A DNA stretch of 64,000 nucleotides from Spirochaetota bacterium. Its GTDB lineage: Bacteria > Spirochaetota > UBA12135 > COTS27 > JAFLEE01. The notes under the pieces are model-generated. The model did not search any database. It saw only the letters and a program-made list of their open reading frames with translations, and was not told the origin of the DNA. The stretch covers positions 25,318 to 89,317 of the forward strand of contig JAFLEE010000011.1 of the NCBI GenBank assembly GCA_017302015.1, written 5' to 3'. Positions 46,572 through 55,784 of the stretch are shown here, in pieces (the first letter of the stretch is position 1; every line of letters begins with the position of its first letter). The translations under genes and the position numbers were made by a program.

Positions 46572-47405
46572 TCATCGGTCGCGGCCCATCGGCATTTCCA
46601 CCGCCCAGCGTTCCAGGAACGGGGTCGGCCGTTCGCGGACGGGCGCGAAATCGTAATAAAGCACGACGGCCTGCCGGGCGAGATACATGCCCGAGTCGTA
46701 ATGGAAGGCGACGGTCTGGACGGGATGGCTTTCCCGCCCCCCCATCCCGGTGCCGGCGGAATCGGCTGAGGACCGGCACCCCGGCACGGCGGGGGCCTTT
46801 TCGCGGGAAAGATGCGCCTCATGGCCCCGCTCCACGATCGGGTGGTCCTCGAACCAGGCTTCCAGATCGCCCTTCGACCAGAAGAACGCGGCGGCGATGA
46901 CCCCGCAATTCACCGAAAGGTCACGACCCCAGGCGCCCGAGCGCCAGGCGGCGTAGGATTCGCCGCGCTCGGTGAAGACGAAGCGGCGGGCCTCCTTCCC
47001 GGAGACCTGCCAGCCGCGCAGGGTGAGTTCCGTGTTCCCCTCGAGGATCCATTTAGACCCCCCCTCCGGGGCCACCGGCTCGCCGCTGACGCTCGAGAGG
47101 CCGTCGATCACCAGATTCGCCGCGGCCCTCACCGGAAGGGGGTTGTGGAGGCGCACGCAATAGCGCTCGCCCGGCACCGCCTCGATGAACGGTTTCCCCC
47201 ATTTAGCGCCCTCCGCCTTCGCCACCCCCGAGTCGCCGCAGACCTCGACGCGGAATACGTAGGGATGGGCGCGGTTTTCGTAGAAAACGTCGTTTCCGCG
47301 GATGACTTTCGTGCGGCAGGTGAATGAATAGGAAATCGAGGCTCCCGCTATGGGCGCACCGAGTAGCACCCCGTACGCGAGCATCACCAGGCAATTTTTC
47401 GTCAT
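46572..47405 (-). CDS. Exported protein of unknown function
   Basis: About 277 residues with a signal peptide (LVMLAYGVLLGAPIAGAS). The rest is probably beta-rich: YSFTCRTKVIRGNDVFYENR and YVFRVEVCGDSG at the N-terminus, ERYCVRLHNPLPVRAAANLV in the middle, and HYDSGMYLARQAVVLYYDFA near the end. The segment RLHNPLPVRAAANLVIDGLS resembles a domain in secreted proteins of uncertain role. No catalytic motif is recognised. It is convergent with the esterase and divergent from the alpha-mannosidase gene. Confidence 0.65.
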   Translation of the reverse strand: MTKNCLVMLAYGVLLGAPIAGASISYSFTCRTKVIRGNDVFYENRAHPYVFRVEVCGDSGVAKAEGAKWGKPFIEAVPGERYCVRLHNPLPVRAAANLVIDGLSSVSGEPVAPEGGSKWILEGNTELTLRGWQVSGKEARRFVFTERGESYAAWRSGAWGRDLSVNCGVIAAAFFWSKGDLEAWFEDHPIVERGHEAHLSREKAPAVPGCRSSADSAGTGMGGRESHPVQTVAFHYDSGMYLARQAVVLYYDFAPVRERPTPFLERWAVEMPMGRDR

Positions 47406-47462
47406 CGTAGCCTCCTCCGGACATCCGGCAATGGGACTACGTTGATCTCAGGGAAAGGTAAC

Positions 47463-47480
47463 AAAAAAAAGGGGGGGGGG
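47463..47480. repeat. Homopolymer tracts: eight A followed by ten G
   Basis: Eight A (47463-47470) run directly into ten G (47471-47480) between the divergent genes at 47405 and 47636. The tract is not in either coding region. Such a tract is prone to slippage in the cell and to errors in sequencing and assembly. Confidence 0.8.
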
Positions 47481-47635
47481 ATGCCGCCTTCGCTCGATCG
47501 CTGGGCAGCCATTTTCCACAGCCCTGCCACAAGAAAGACCATGGTATTCCCATCCCGCTTGGGTTATTATTGCCGTGATTCGGTCCGTCCCCCCCCGATC
47601 TTTCGACCCATCAACGCCGCCACAGGAGTTTCCCG

Positions 47636-50128
47636 ATGCCCTCCCGCCCCGCCTCCCGCCCCGTCTTCCACCTCGTGCCCAACGCCCACCTCGACCCCGT
47701 ATGGCTCTGGGATTGGCGCGAGGGCCTCAACCAGGGCATCGCCACCTGCAAATCGGTGCTCGATCTCATGGACGAGTTCCCCGCCCTCACCTTCATCCGC
47801 GGCGAAAGCGCGATTTACGAGCATGTGAAAGCGCGGGATCCCGAGACCTGGAAGCGCCTGGCCAAGCGCATCAAAGAGGGCCGCTGGGATGTGGTGGGCG
47901 GCACCTATATCCAACCCGACCATAATCTCCCCTCCACCGAGACGCTCTTCCGCCTCTACGCCAAGGGCCAGGCCTGGTTCCAGGCGAACCTCGGGAAGAC
48001 CGCGAAGTCGGCCTGGTCGGCGGACCCCTTCGGCCATAGCATGGGCATCCCCGAAATTCTCGCCGATTGCGGGATGGAAAATCTCGCCTTCAGCCGTCCC
48101 CAGGAGAACCTCTTCTCCATCCCCAATCCCGCCTTCTATTGGGAGGGGGCGAGCGGGCGGCGCATCCTTTGCTACCGGGTGCCCGTGGGCTGGTACGGCT
48201 GCGAGCGGGATGAGATTCCCCGGCGCCTCGACGGGGCCCTCAAGTATTCCGCCGAAAAGAAGCAGGGGATCATGGGGCTCTTCGTCGGCCTCGGCGACCA
48301 CGGCGGAGGCCCGAGCCGGCGCCAGCTCCTCGACGTGCAGGCCTGGGCCAAGGCCCATCCCGAGGTGGAGGTGCGCTTCTCCCATCTCACCGGCCTCTTC
48401 TCGGCGCTGCGTGCGGCGGAGAAGGCCGGGGCCAAGTACCCCGTCATCAAGGGCGAGATCAATTATTGCCTGCGCGGGTGCTACGCCTCGGTGGCCCGTT
48501 TCAAGTTCCCATACCGAAAGGCCGAGGCCGAAGTGCTGCGCACCGAGAGTGCGGCGGCGGCCTTAAGCGCGGCGGGCCTCGCCGCGAAGGCGGACCTGGG
48601 CGCCGCGTGGAAATCGCTCACCTTCAACGCCTTCCACGACATCATCCCCGGCTCCTCCATCGAGCGCGCCTATGAAGACCAGATCGCCTCGAACGGCGTC
48701 GCGATCCACCAGGCCCAGGGCGCGGCCAACGACGCGCTCCTCGACCTGGCCCGCAAGATCGACGTGCGCGTGCCCGAGCCGGGGGCCGACCAGCCCTCCG
48801 CCATCCCCTTCGTCTTCTTCAATCCCCATCCCTGGCCGTACCGCGGGATGCTCGAGATGGAAGCGAGCATGGACGACCGGCCCCTCTGGGCCCACCGCGG
48901 CAAGCCCGAAGAGTGCCGCATCGAATTGCGCGCCCCCGACGGATCCCTGCGGCCGTGGCAGCGCATCGAGAGCGAGAGCGAAGTCTGCCTCGACATCCCC
49001 TGGCGCCGGCGCATCGTGTTCCCCGCCGAGATCCCGGCCATGGGCTGGGCGGTGTATTCCATGGGTTGGGTCGAGGGCGCCCGGCAGGTGACCGCCAAGG
49101 GCGCGGATGCGGGCGCGCCGTCCCCCGAATCGATTCGATGCGGGGCCTGGGCGGTGGAAGCCAAGGCGGGCGGCGAGGCCGTGAGCCTGATGCGGGATGG
49201 GAAGCCGCTTTTGGACGGCAAGGGCCTCGGCGCCATCGTCGTGGACGATCCCTGGGGCTCCTGGGGCGGCATGGGCGAGGAGAAGGAATCCTTCGACTTC
49301 TCCACCCTCCTCGAGACCTGGAAGATCGACGGGGTGGAGGTGCTCGAGAAGGGGCCCCTGCGCGCCGCGCTTTGGGTGCGCTTCTGCGGGAAGAACTCGC
49401 GGCTTGAGCTCACCTTCCGCCTGGAAGGGGGCCGCGATGCGGTCGACCTGGAAGCCCGGGTCTTCTGGAACGAGCGGGGCGCCCGCCTCAAACTCGTCCT
49501 CCCCGGGATGGACGAGGCCCGCTTCGATGTGCCCGGCGGCGAGATCGATCGGGGCGCGGTGGGCGAAGTGCCCGCGCGCAGGCAGGTCGTCGGCAAGCGC
49601 TTCGGATTCGCCAGCGATTCCTTGGCGAGCTACGAGATCAAGGACGGCGCGCTGCGGCCCACGATCGTGCGCGCCAGCCGCTACGCGACGGAGAAGCGCC
49701 ATGCGGCCGCCGAGCAGCCCTGGAAGCCCGCGGTGGATGCGGGGGAACTCCGCTTCCGCGCGGTGCTCGCCCCCGGCGGCGCCGACTGGACGCGCCTGGC
49801 CCAGGAATTGGAGAAGCCACCGCTCGTGGCGCTCTGCCCCTACAAGAAATGGAGCGGGAAGGGCAAGGCCGCGGGCCTTCCGCCTTCCGCCTCGCTCCTC
49901 TTCCTCGAGAATCCTTCAATTGAATTCTCGGCGCTGAAGCCCGCCGAAGACGGGAAAGGCTTCGCCCTCCGCCTCCAGAATCGGGGCCGCTCGGCTCAGA
50001 CGGTGAAGGCCGTCTGGCAGGGGAAGCCCCTGAAATTGGGCGCGCTGAAACCGCTGGAACTGGGCACCTGGCGCCTCGTGAAATCCAAGACCGGCTGGAC
50101 GGCCAAGCGGGACAAAGGGATCAGCTAA
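47636..50128 (+). CDS. Alpha-mannosidase, GH38 family
   Basis: About 830 residues, no signal peptide, so probably cytoplasmic. The zinc site begins with NAHLDPVWLW (H18, D20). Asp130 in SAWSADPFGHS is both zinc ligand and nucleophile, and FNAFHDIIPGSSI supplies another zinc-binding His. GLGDHGGGPSRRQLLD is a typical GH38 strand. The helical middle domain and C-terminal beta-sandwich are complete. It hydrolyses terminal alpha-mannose by a retaining mechanism. Its stop overlaps the convergent exonuclease gene by eight bases. It suggests that the surrounding enzymes act on mannose-rich glycans. Confidence 0.92.
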   Translation: MPSRPASRPVFHLVPNAHLDPVWLWDWREGLNQGIATCKSVLDLMDEFPALTFIRGESAIYEHVKARDPETWKRLAKRIKEGRWDVVGGTYIQPDHNLPSTETLFRLYAKGQAWFQANLGKTAKSAWSADPFGHSMGIPEILADCGMENLAFSRPQENLFSIPNPAFYWEGASGRRILCYRVPVGWYGCERDEIPRRLDGALKYSAEKKQGIMGLFVGLGDHGGGPSRRQLLDVQAWAKAHPEVEVRFSHLTGLFSALRAAEKAGAKYPVIKGEINYCLRGCYASVARFKFPYRKAEAEVLRTESAAAALSAAGLAAKADLGAAWKSLTFNAFHDIIPGSSIERAYEDQIASNGVAIHQAQGAANDALLDLARKIDVRVPEPGADQPSAIPFVFFNPHPWPYRGMLEMEASMDDRPLWAHRGKPEECRIELRAPDGSLRPWQRIESESEVCLDIPWRRRIVFPAEIPAMGWAVYSMGWVEGARQVTAKGADAGAPSPESIRCGAWAVEAKAGGEAVSLMRDGKPLLDGKGLGAIVVDDPWGSWGGMGEEKESFDFSTLLETWKIDGVEVLEKGPLRAALWVRFCGKNSRLELTFRLEGGRDAVDLEARVFWNERGARLKLVLPGMDEARFDVPGGEIDRGAVGEVPARRQVVGKRFGFASDSLASYEIKDGALRPTIVRASRYATEKRHAAAEQPWKPAVDAGELRFRAVLAPGGADWTRLAQELEKPPLVALCPYKKWSGKGKAAGLPPSASLLFLENPSIEFSALKPAEDGKGFALRLQNRGRSAQTVKAVWQGKPLKLGALKPLELGTWRLVKSKTGWTAKRDKGIS

Positions 50129-50759
50129 GCGCGGGGGGCGGGGGAAGCTTGGCAGGGGGCAGGGTCATGCCCCGGAAGGAGGCGCCCTTCTCCGCCGCGA
50201 GGGAAACGATCTTGGCGCAGGCCAAGGCGTCGGAGAGGGCGTCGTGGTGCTTCAGCGGGATCTCCAGGTTTTGGCAGACCGCGGCGAGGTTGGTGGGGAA
50301 GATGCGGAATACCTTGCGCGCCAATTTCACCGTGCAGAGGAAGGGCGCCGTCGGAAGGGGATGGCCCGAGACGCCGCAGCAACGGGCCAGCACGCCCCGG
50401 TCGAACGAGGCATTATGGGCGGCGATGAAGGCCACGCCCTCGAAGAGCGGCCTCAGCGAGGGGTACACCTCGCCGAAGGGGGGTTCCCCTTCCACTTGCC
50501 GCCACGTGATGCCGTGGAGGTAGGAGAAGACGAAGGCGCTGCGCGGGGGGCGGATGAGGCGGTGGACTTGGTGGAGGATGCGCCCGTCCTCGACGACGAT
50601 CACGCCGATGGAGCACGCGCTATCGCTCTGGTAATCGGCGGTCTCGAAATCGATGGCCGCGAAGCGCAGGGGGGCCGGGGATTTTTTCTTCCGGGGCGCT
50701 TTCGCGGTCGTCGGGGCGGGGGCCCCGCTTTCGGGAATCGGCGTGTCTTCGGGGGCCAT
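50121..50759 (-). CDS. DEDD-type 3'-5' exonuclease (polymerase III epsilon-like)
   Basis: About 212 residues. A Pro/Lys-rich N-terminal tail of about 30 residues precedes RFAAIDFETADYQSDSACSI (Exo I, D-x-E), IAAHNASFDRGVLARCC (Exo II) and HHDALSDALACAKI (Exo III, with the H and D of the DEDDh type). Length and motifs fit stand-alone DnaQ-like exonucleases, not the full epsilon subunit. It probably trims DNA or RNA ends. It lies 19 bases downstream of the PocR-AraC gene on the same strand. Confidence 0.85.
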   Translation of the reverse strand: MAPEDTPIPESGAPAPTTAKAPRKKKSPAPLRFAAIDFETADYQSDSACSIGVIVVEDGRILHQVHRLIRPPRSAFVFSYLHGITWRQVEGEPPFGEVYPSLRPLFEGVAFIAAHNASFDRGVLARCCGVSGHPLPTAPFLCTVKLARKVFRIFPTNLAAVCQNLEIPLKHHDALSDALACAKIVSLAAEKGASFRGMTLPPAKLPPPPALS

Positions 50760-50778
50760 GGGTCGTCCGGCCCCTATT

Positions 50779-51738
50779 CTACCTCGAAGGCCGGCCCGAG
50801 GAAGCCGGTTCTTCCCCTGGGCGATCGAAGTCGCATGCACGGCTCGAACCGCGCGTGGCGCCCCGTCGCCAATTCCCCGGGCTGTCCCCGGCGTATTTCT
50901 TGAAACAGCGGTTGAAATGGGGCGCATCGGGAAAGCCGCACGCCGAGGCGATGCGGTGGATGGGCATCGCGGACTCCCGAAGGAGCGTGCAAGCCGCCTC
51001 GAGGCGCATGCGGGCGACCCAAGCGGCGAACGTGCCCCCCGTCTCCCGGCGGAACAGGGTGCTGACATGGGCTCGGGAGAGGCCCAGACCGCGGCACACC
51101 TCGTCGAGGTAGATGGGCTCGCCCAAGCGGGCGCGCACATGGGCGAGGATGAGGCCGATCTCAGGGCGGGCGGAAAGTCGTGGGGCGGGCCGCGATTCGG
51201 CCAAGCGTGCGGCCCCCAGGCGCAATTGGTCGAGGAGGGATTCTAGGCGACGGGCATCCCATCGGGGAAGGCGATCCCAGGCTTTTCGCCAATCTGCTTC
51301 CTTCCAGGCTCCCGGGATGGGGGACTTGGGGAGCCGCTGGAAATCGCTTTCCCCGGTGGGTTCGAGGCGCAGGCGCCCCGTGATGAGGGCTCCGACGGGT
51401 CTTCCCCCGACGATCACCGGCACCACCACATCGGTGAGGCCGGCGTGGCAGCGGTACGGGATCTGGCGGCCACGGCGGCAACCCTCGCCGACGAAATGGG
51501 CGTTGCATTCCCGGCACTTGGCCGACAGGGCCGGGTGGCGGGCGAGGAGATCGCAATAATTCACGGGCCGCTCCCCGAGGTCGGGCGACAAGAAGACTCC
51601 GCCCGCCGGATCGGCCAACCGCACGGGCACGCCGAAATGCCGAAAAAGGGAACGGGACCATGACGCGAAGCCGGGGGCCTTGGAAAGGGCGCTGGCGCGC
51701 CCCGGGTCGGAGAGGGAAGTTCCGCGTCGGACGGGCAT
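50779..51738 (-). CDS. AraC-family regulator with PocR-type sensor domain
   Basis: About 319 residues from the ATG at 51738. The sensor half (about 30-170) has the PocR hallmarks: NYCDLLARHPALSAKCRECN, GCRRGRQIPYRCHAGLTDVV and PVIVGGRPVGALITGRL, with four conserved Cys that may bind metal or ligand. The C-terminus is a standard AraC helix-turn-helix pair (LDEVCRGLGLSRAHVSTLFR, then IHRIASACGFPDAPHFNRCF). It is divergent, 110 bases apart, from the GH42-like gene and most likely regulates it. A short repeat, TCGT-AAAAA-ACGA, lies between them. Confidence 0.88.
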   Translation of the reverse strand: MPVRRGTSLSDPGRASALSKAPGFASWSRSLFRHFGVPVRLADPAGGVFLSPDLGERPVNYCDLLARHPALSAKCRECNAHFVGEGCRRGRQIPYRCHAGLTDVVVPVIVGGRPVGALITGRLRLEPTGESDFQRLPKSPIPGAWKEADWRKAWDRLPRWDARRLESLLDQLRLGAARLAESRPAPRLSARPEIGLILAHVRARLGEPIYLDEVCRGLGLSRAHVSTLFRRETGGTFAAWVARMRLEAACTLLRESAMPIHRIASACGFPDAPHFNRCFKKYAGDSPGNWRRGATRGSSRACDFDRPGEEPASSGRPSR

Positions 51739-51848
51739 GCCCCTATTCTGCCCCGCGGGCGGACCGAGCGCAAGACAAATCGTAAAAAACGACAAGGGGG
51801 GCGGGTTTCCATCGTGGGCAAAGTCCGCCTCGGACACTACAATCGGCC

Positions 51849-54440
51849 ATGCTCGCCAACAATCCGTACCGCCTTCTCATCGTCGCCTCGCTCCTCCTAG
51901 GCCTACTCCCCTGGGCCCATGGGCGAGACTACCGCCTCGTCTCTTCCAACGGGGTTCCGAGGATCTTGGAGGATGGGGTGGCCATCTCCACTCGCATGTT
52001 TTATGGCTACACGTCGGCGACCCGTTCGGGATTCGTCAACGTGGGCGCGGCATGGCAAAAAATTGAAGTGGAGATCACGGCCCCGGAGAGCGACCCACAG
52101 GCCCACCTCCATTTCCGCCTCGGCGAGGAAGCGGGAAGCCTCTTCTTGGATGACGTCTCTTTGACGGACCTCACTACCGGGGAACAAATCCTCTCCGATT
52201 CCTTCGAAAACGGCGGGGAATTGCCGGGGAAGTGGCGGGATTGGAAAAGTGAAGCGTCGGCACCCGCCTCCCTTTCCCGATCAGCGGGGCCCGAAGGAAC
52301 TTTCTTGGCGATCCGCCTCGGTGAATCCGTCCCTCCCGAACCGGGGAAGGCGGGGAAAACGGACCCTCGTTTAAAGGGCTATCACGTCCTCTACGGGCCC
52401 ATCGCCCTGACCAAAGACCATCGCTATGCACTCCGCATGAGGGCCAGGGCTGGCGGGGGCGAGCGCCGCCTGAGGGTCGAGTTCAAGCGCCAGGGCGGGG
52501 ATTTCAGAAGTTATGGGGGAATGAGGCCGCCTTTCGCCGAGCAGGTCCGCCTCGCGGGTGCCCACGGGGTGGATTTCGTGAGTTTCGACGCCCCCTGCCC
52601 CTGGCCCGAAAGCGGGAAGCCCGTCGACTACGGCTCGACCCTGCGCGCCTGCGCCGAGGTGCTCGCGGCCAATCCGAAGGCGAAACTCATCCCGCGCCTC
52701 AGCATGAATCCCCCCGAGACCTGGAGGCGAGCCCATCCTGCAGACTTGGTGGAATACGAGGACGGGAAAAAATCCGCCCATGCCTCGGTGGCCTCGATGG
52801 CCTACGGGAAGGATGCCTTCGAGGCCCTGCGCGGGGTCCTGCGCGCCATGGAGAAGGCCTATGGCGCCTCCCTCGCGGGCTACCACCTCACGGGCCAGAA
52901 CACCGGGGAGTGGTTCTACCCCGAAGCCTGGGGGTGGAGGTTCGTCGGATTCGAGGAACCCATGCGCGAGGCCTGGCGGAAGAAGGGCCGGGGCCCCTTC
53001 CCCGAAGCCAAAGACCGGCGGGGCGTCGGCCCGATGGCCTTCCTGGATCCGGCGATGGACGGCGATCGGGTTTTATTCAACCGTTTCCTCCAGGACCAAA
53101 TGGCCGATCTCCTCCTGGCGCTCGCCCGCGTCGTGCGCGAAGAGACGGCGGGAAAGCGGCTGGTCCTCCTATTCTATGGATACACCTTCGAGATGGCGAC
53201 CTACGCGAACGGCCCCGCGTGCACGGGCCATTTCGCCCTGCGGCGGCTCCTCGCCAACCCGGACGTGGATATCCTCTGCGGCCCCATCGGCTATACCGAC
53301 CGGCAGGCGGGCGGCGGCGGCCCGTGCATGGCCGCGGGGGAAAGCCTCGCCCTCGCCGGAAAACTCTGGCTCAACGAGGACGACACCTCCACCTGGCTCG
53401 CCCGCCCGAATTTTTTCGACTACCCGGGCTGGAAATCGGGCCCCGCGACGGTGGAAGACAGCCTCGCGGTCGTGCGGCGCAACCTCGCCCAGAACCAGAT
53501 CCGCCAATTCCCCACCTGGTGGATGGACCTGGGCGCCACGGGCTGGTGGAACGATGGTCGGCTTTGGGAAGAGCAAACGCGCTTGAAGCCGGCCCTCGAC
53601 CGGTCCCTGGCCGCGCCCAGACCCTTCCGGCCCGAGATCGCGCTGGTCGCGGATGAGGAAAGCAGCCTTTGGATGGCGGGCAATGCCGCGGCGCGTCAGA
53701 GCATGCGCAGCCTGGTCTACGAAAGCCGCACCAATCTTTCCCGCGTGGGCGCGCCTTCGGGGCAATGGCTCCTTGACGACGTGGTGGGCGGGAAGGCGCC
53801 CGCCCGTCTCCACGTGGTCCTCAACGCCTTCCGTCTCACCGCCGCGCAGCGCAAACGCCTGGCCTCTTCCCTTGCCGCCTCCAGCGTCGTTTGGTGCTGG
53901 GCGCCGGGGTACCTGGACGACGCCGGATTCTCAACGCAGGCGACGGAAGAACTCACCGGGTTCAAGGTGGAGCGGATGCCGGAGGACCTCGCGGCCATGG
54001 CCACGGCCACCGCGGCGGGTTTGCGGCTCGGCCTGCCGGCGGCGTTCGGGGTCCGCACCAATGTCGCACCCTTGTTGTCCCCGGGAGAGGGCGCCGGCGA
54101 TGAGGTCTGGGCCCGTTTCCCCGACGGCCGGGCCGCGGTGCTCGCCCGGGCCCTTCCCGGGAACCGCTGGGCTCTCTTCTGCTCCGTGCCCGATTTACCC
54201 ACCGCCCTGCTGCGCGAAATGTCCCGCCGAAGCGGGGTCCACCTCTATACCGGGGAAGATGCCCATGTATGGGCCCACGAAGGCCTGGTCTCGTTGCACA
54301 CCGTGAAGGAGGGGCCCCTCAAACTCTCCTTCCCGTCGGGCGCGGGCGTCCGCGATCTCGTTTCGGGGGAAAAATACCCGGGAAGGGAGTTGTCGCTCAA
54401 CGTGCGCGCGGGGGAGACCCGGCTTTTCCAAGTCGAATAG
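51849..54440 (+). CDS. Secreted GH42-like glycoside hydrolase with N-terminal CBM
   Basis: About 863 residues with a signal peptide (LLIVASLLLGLLPWAHG). A CBM4/9-like domain (about 30-215, with LFLDDVSLTDL) precedes a TIM barrel (about 225-560). Putative acid/base Glu354 is in TGQNTGEWFYPEAWG and nucleophile Glu510 in LWLNEDDTSTW. FRPEIALVADEESSLWM starts a flavodoxin-like trimerisation domain, as in GH42 beta-galactosidases. A C-terminal beta domain closes the protein. GH42 is the best match in architecture, but the catalytic surroundings are divergent, so substrate specificity is open. Confidence 0.78.
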   Translation: MLANNPYRLLIVASLLLGLLPWAHGRDYRLVSSNGVPRILEDGVAISTRMFYGYTSATRSGFVNVGAAWQKIEVEITAPESDPQAHLHFRLGEEAGSLFLDDVSLTDLTTGEQILSDSFENGGELPGKWRDWKSEASAPASLSRSAGPEGTFLAIRLGESVPPEPGKAGKTDPRLKGYHVLYGPIALTKDHRYALRMRARAGGGERRLRVEFKRQGGDFRSYGGMRPPFAEQVRLAGAHGVDFVSFDAPCPWPESGKPVDYGSTLRACAEVLAANPKAKLIPRLSMNPPETWRRAHPADLVEYEDGKKSAHASVASMAYGKDAFEALRGVLRAMEKAYGASLAGYHLTGQNTGEWFYPEAWGWRFVGFEEPMREAWRKKGRGPFPEAKDRRGVGPMAFLDPAMDGDRVLFNRFLQDQMADLLLALARVVREETAGKRLVLLFYGYTFEMATYANGPACTGHFALRRLLANPDVDILCGPIGYTDRQAGGGGPCMAAGESLALAGKLWLNEDDTSTWLARPNFFDYPGWKSGPATVEDSLAVVRRNLAQNQIRQFPTWWMDLGATGWWNDGRLWEEQTRLKPALDRSLAAPRPFRPEIALVADEESSLWMAGNAAARQSMRSLVYESRTNLSRVGAPSGQWLLDDVVGGKAPARLHVVLNAFRLTAAQRKRLASSLAASSVVWCWAPGYLDDAGFSTQATEELTGFKVERMPEDLAAMATATAAGLRLGLPAAFGVRTNVAPLLSPGEGAGDEVWARFPDGRAAVLARALPGNRWALFCSVPDLPTALLREMSRRSGVHLYTGEDAHVWAHEGLVSLHTVKEGPLKLSFPSGAGVRDLVSGEKYPGRELSLNVRAGETRLFQVE

Positions 54441-54444
54441 CCGC

Positions 54445-54993
54445 CTATTTCGAGCCGGAGGATCTCCGCTCCAACAGGTAGACGATCTCGTCGTGGCCCC
54501 ATTGCTTCGCCAGGGAGGCCGCGGTCATCCCGAACTTGTTCTTGAGCCGGGGATCGGCCCCGTTCTGGAGGAGCACGGCGACCACCCGAACCTTGCCGTT
54601 CATGCAGGCGTCGATGAGGGGCGTGTTGCCGTTCCCGTCCACGGCGTCGATCGGGGCGCCGCGGCCGAGGAGCATGAGCGCGAGGCCGTCGAAGCCCTGG
54701 TCGGCGCAGACCTGGAGGGGTGTGGCGCCCCGCCCGTCCCGCGTATCGACGCGGGCGCCGGCCTTCAGAAGCAGGGTCACGGCATTGGCGTTTCCGTTCT
54801 CGCAGGCGAGGTGGAGGGGCCGCCTCCCGAAGGCCAGGCGCGTCTCGGTGGAGACGCCCTTGTCGAGGAGCGCGGCGAGGGCGGCGTCATCCCGGGTCTT
54901 GATGGCCCGGGTCAGGGCGTCCCGGTTCCCGGTGCAGGCCCCCAAGGCGAGGAGGGTTAACAACAGGGATGTGCGCCCGAAGCCCCCGGCCAT
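54445..54993 (-). CDS. Ankyrin-repeat lipoprotein
   Basis: About 182 residues. The signal peptide ends in a lipobox, LLALGAC, so it is likely anchored in a membrane facing the periplasm. Four to five ankyrin repeats follow (RRPLHLACENGNANAVTLLL, GATPLQVCADQGFDGLALML, GNTPLIDACMNGKVRVVAVL and GMTAASLAKQWGHDEIVYLL). It should bind another protein. The ATG at 54993 overlaps the stop of the preceding yqgE gene (TGATG), so the two are translationally coupled. Confidence 0.85.
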   Translation of the reverse strand: MAGGFGRTSLLLTLLALGACTGNRDALTRAIKTRDDAALAALLDKGVSTETRLAFGRRPLHLACENGNANAVTLLLKAGARVDTRDGRGATPLQVCADQGFDGLALMLLGRGAPIDAVDGNGNTPLIDACMNGKVRVVAVLLQNGADPRLKNKFGMTAASLAKQWGHDEIVYLLERRSSGSK

Positions 54994-55607
54994 CAATTGA
55001 GGGAGGGGTCGAGGGGGTAATTAAAGAGGAGTTCGTAGCGCCTCCCGAGGGAGAGGAGCACCCGCTTCCATAGGATGTCTTCGCTCCCGGGCTGGAGGGG
55101 GTAGAACAGGAACTCGCTTCTCACGGGGGCCACGAACCAAGAGACCTGCCGCATCTCCGCGGCGATCTGGTTTTTGCCCCAACCGGCGTACCCGGCGAAA
55201 AAGCGGATATCCGCGGGGCCCATTACGCCCTTTTCCACCAGGCGAAGGGCCTTCTCGAAATCGCCCCCCCAGAAGAGGCCGGGCCCGATCTCGCGGCTGC
55301 CGAGGGCGAGGTCGGCGCGCTTATGGATGAAGTGCAGGGTTTCTTCCTGGACCGGCCCGCCCTGGTGGAGCAGGAGTTCGCTGCGGTGGCGCTCGACGAC
55401 GTCGCCCAAGCGCATGGGCAGGGGCTGGTTGATGACCAGCCCGAAGGACCCTTCCCGGTTATGGTCGCACAAAAGCAGTACCCGCCGGCGAAAATTGGGG
55501 TCGGCAAGGTTGGGCGCGGCGACGAGCAGGGTGCCGACGGCCGGCTCCATGGTCGGCACGAATTGCAGGACCTCGCCCTCGAGTTGCGATCGCTCGGGTC
55601 GTTTCAT
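54993..55607 (-). CDS. yqgE: YqgE/AlgH (UPF0301) family protein
   Basis: About 204 residues, slightly longer than usual at the N-terminus. The family pattern is clear: GTLLVAAPNLADPNFRRRVL, LLCDHNREGSFGLVINQPLP, GGPVQEETLHFIH, FFAGYAGWGKNQIAAEM and SWFVAP. The molecular function of the family is unsettled; AlgH has been connected with regulation of alginate and other processes. Here it is coupled with an ankyrin lipoprotein, which may be a partner. Confidence 0.93.
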   Translation of the reverse strand: MKRPERSQLEGEVLQFVPTMEPAVGTLLVAAPNLADPNFRRRVLLLCDHNREGSFGLVINQPLPMRLGDVVERHRSELLLHQGGPVQEETLHFIHKRADLALGSREIGPGLFWGGDFEKALRLVEKGVMGPADIRFFAGYAGWGKNQIAAEMRQVSWFVAPVRSEFLFYPLQPGSEDILWKRVLLSLGRRYELLFNYPLDPSLN

Positions 55608-55719
55608 GTACTCATATTAATCTTCCCCGGGGGTGATTTCAAACCCCCCGGGGGCCCTTGCCAAAAGGCCCCGGACCGGGACGGGCCCGCGGCGTTTCGG
55701 GTGTAAACGTATGCTTTTC

Positions 55720-55748
55720 TTGACGCAAATCGGGCCCCGGCCTATAAT
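55720..55748 (+). promoter_or_regulatory. Sigma-70-type promoter of the RsbU-like gene
   Basis: TTGACG at 55720-55725 and a perfect TATAAT at 55743-55748 are separated by 17 bases. The start codon lies 36 bases beyond the -10 box, preceded by GGAGG at 55773-55777. This is the best consensus promoter in the window. Confidence 0.8.
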
Positions 55749-55784
55749 CTTCGACCCCTCGGGGCGTCGGGTGGAGGATTTGTG

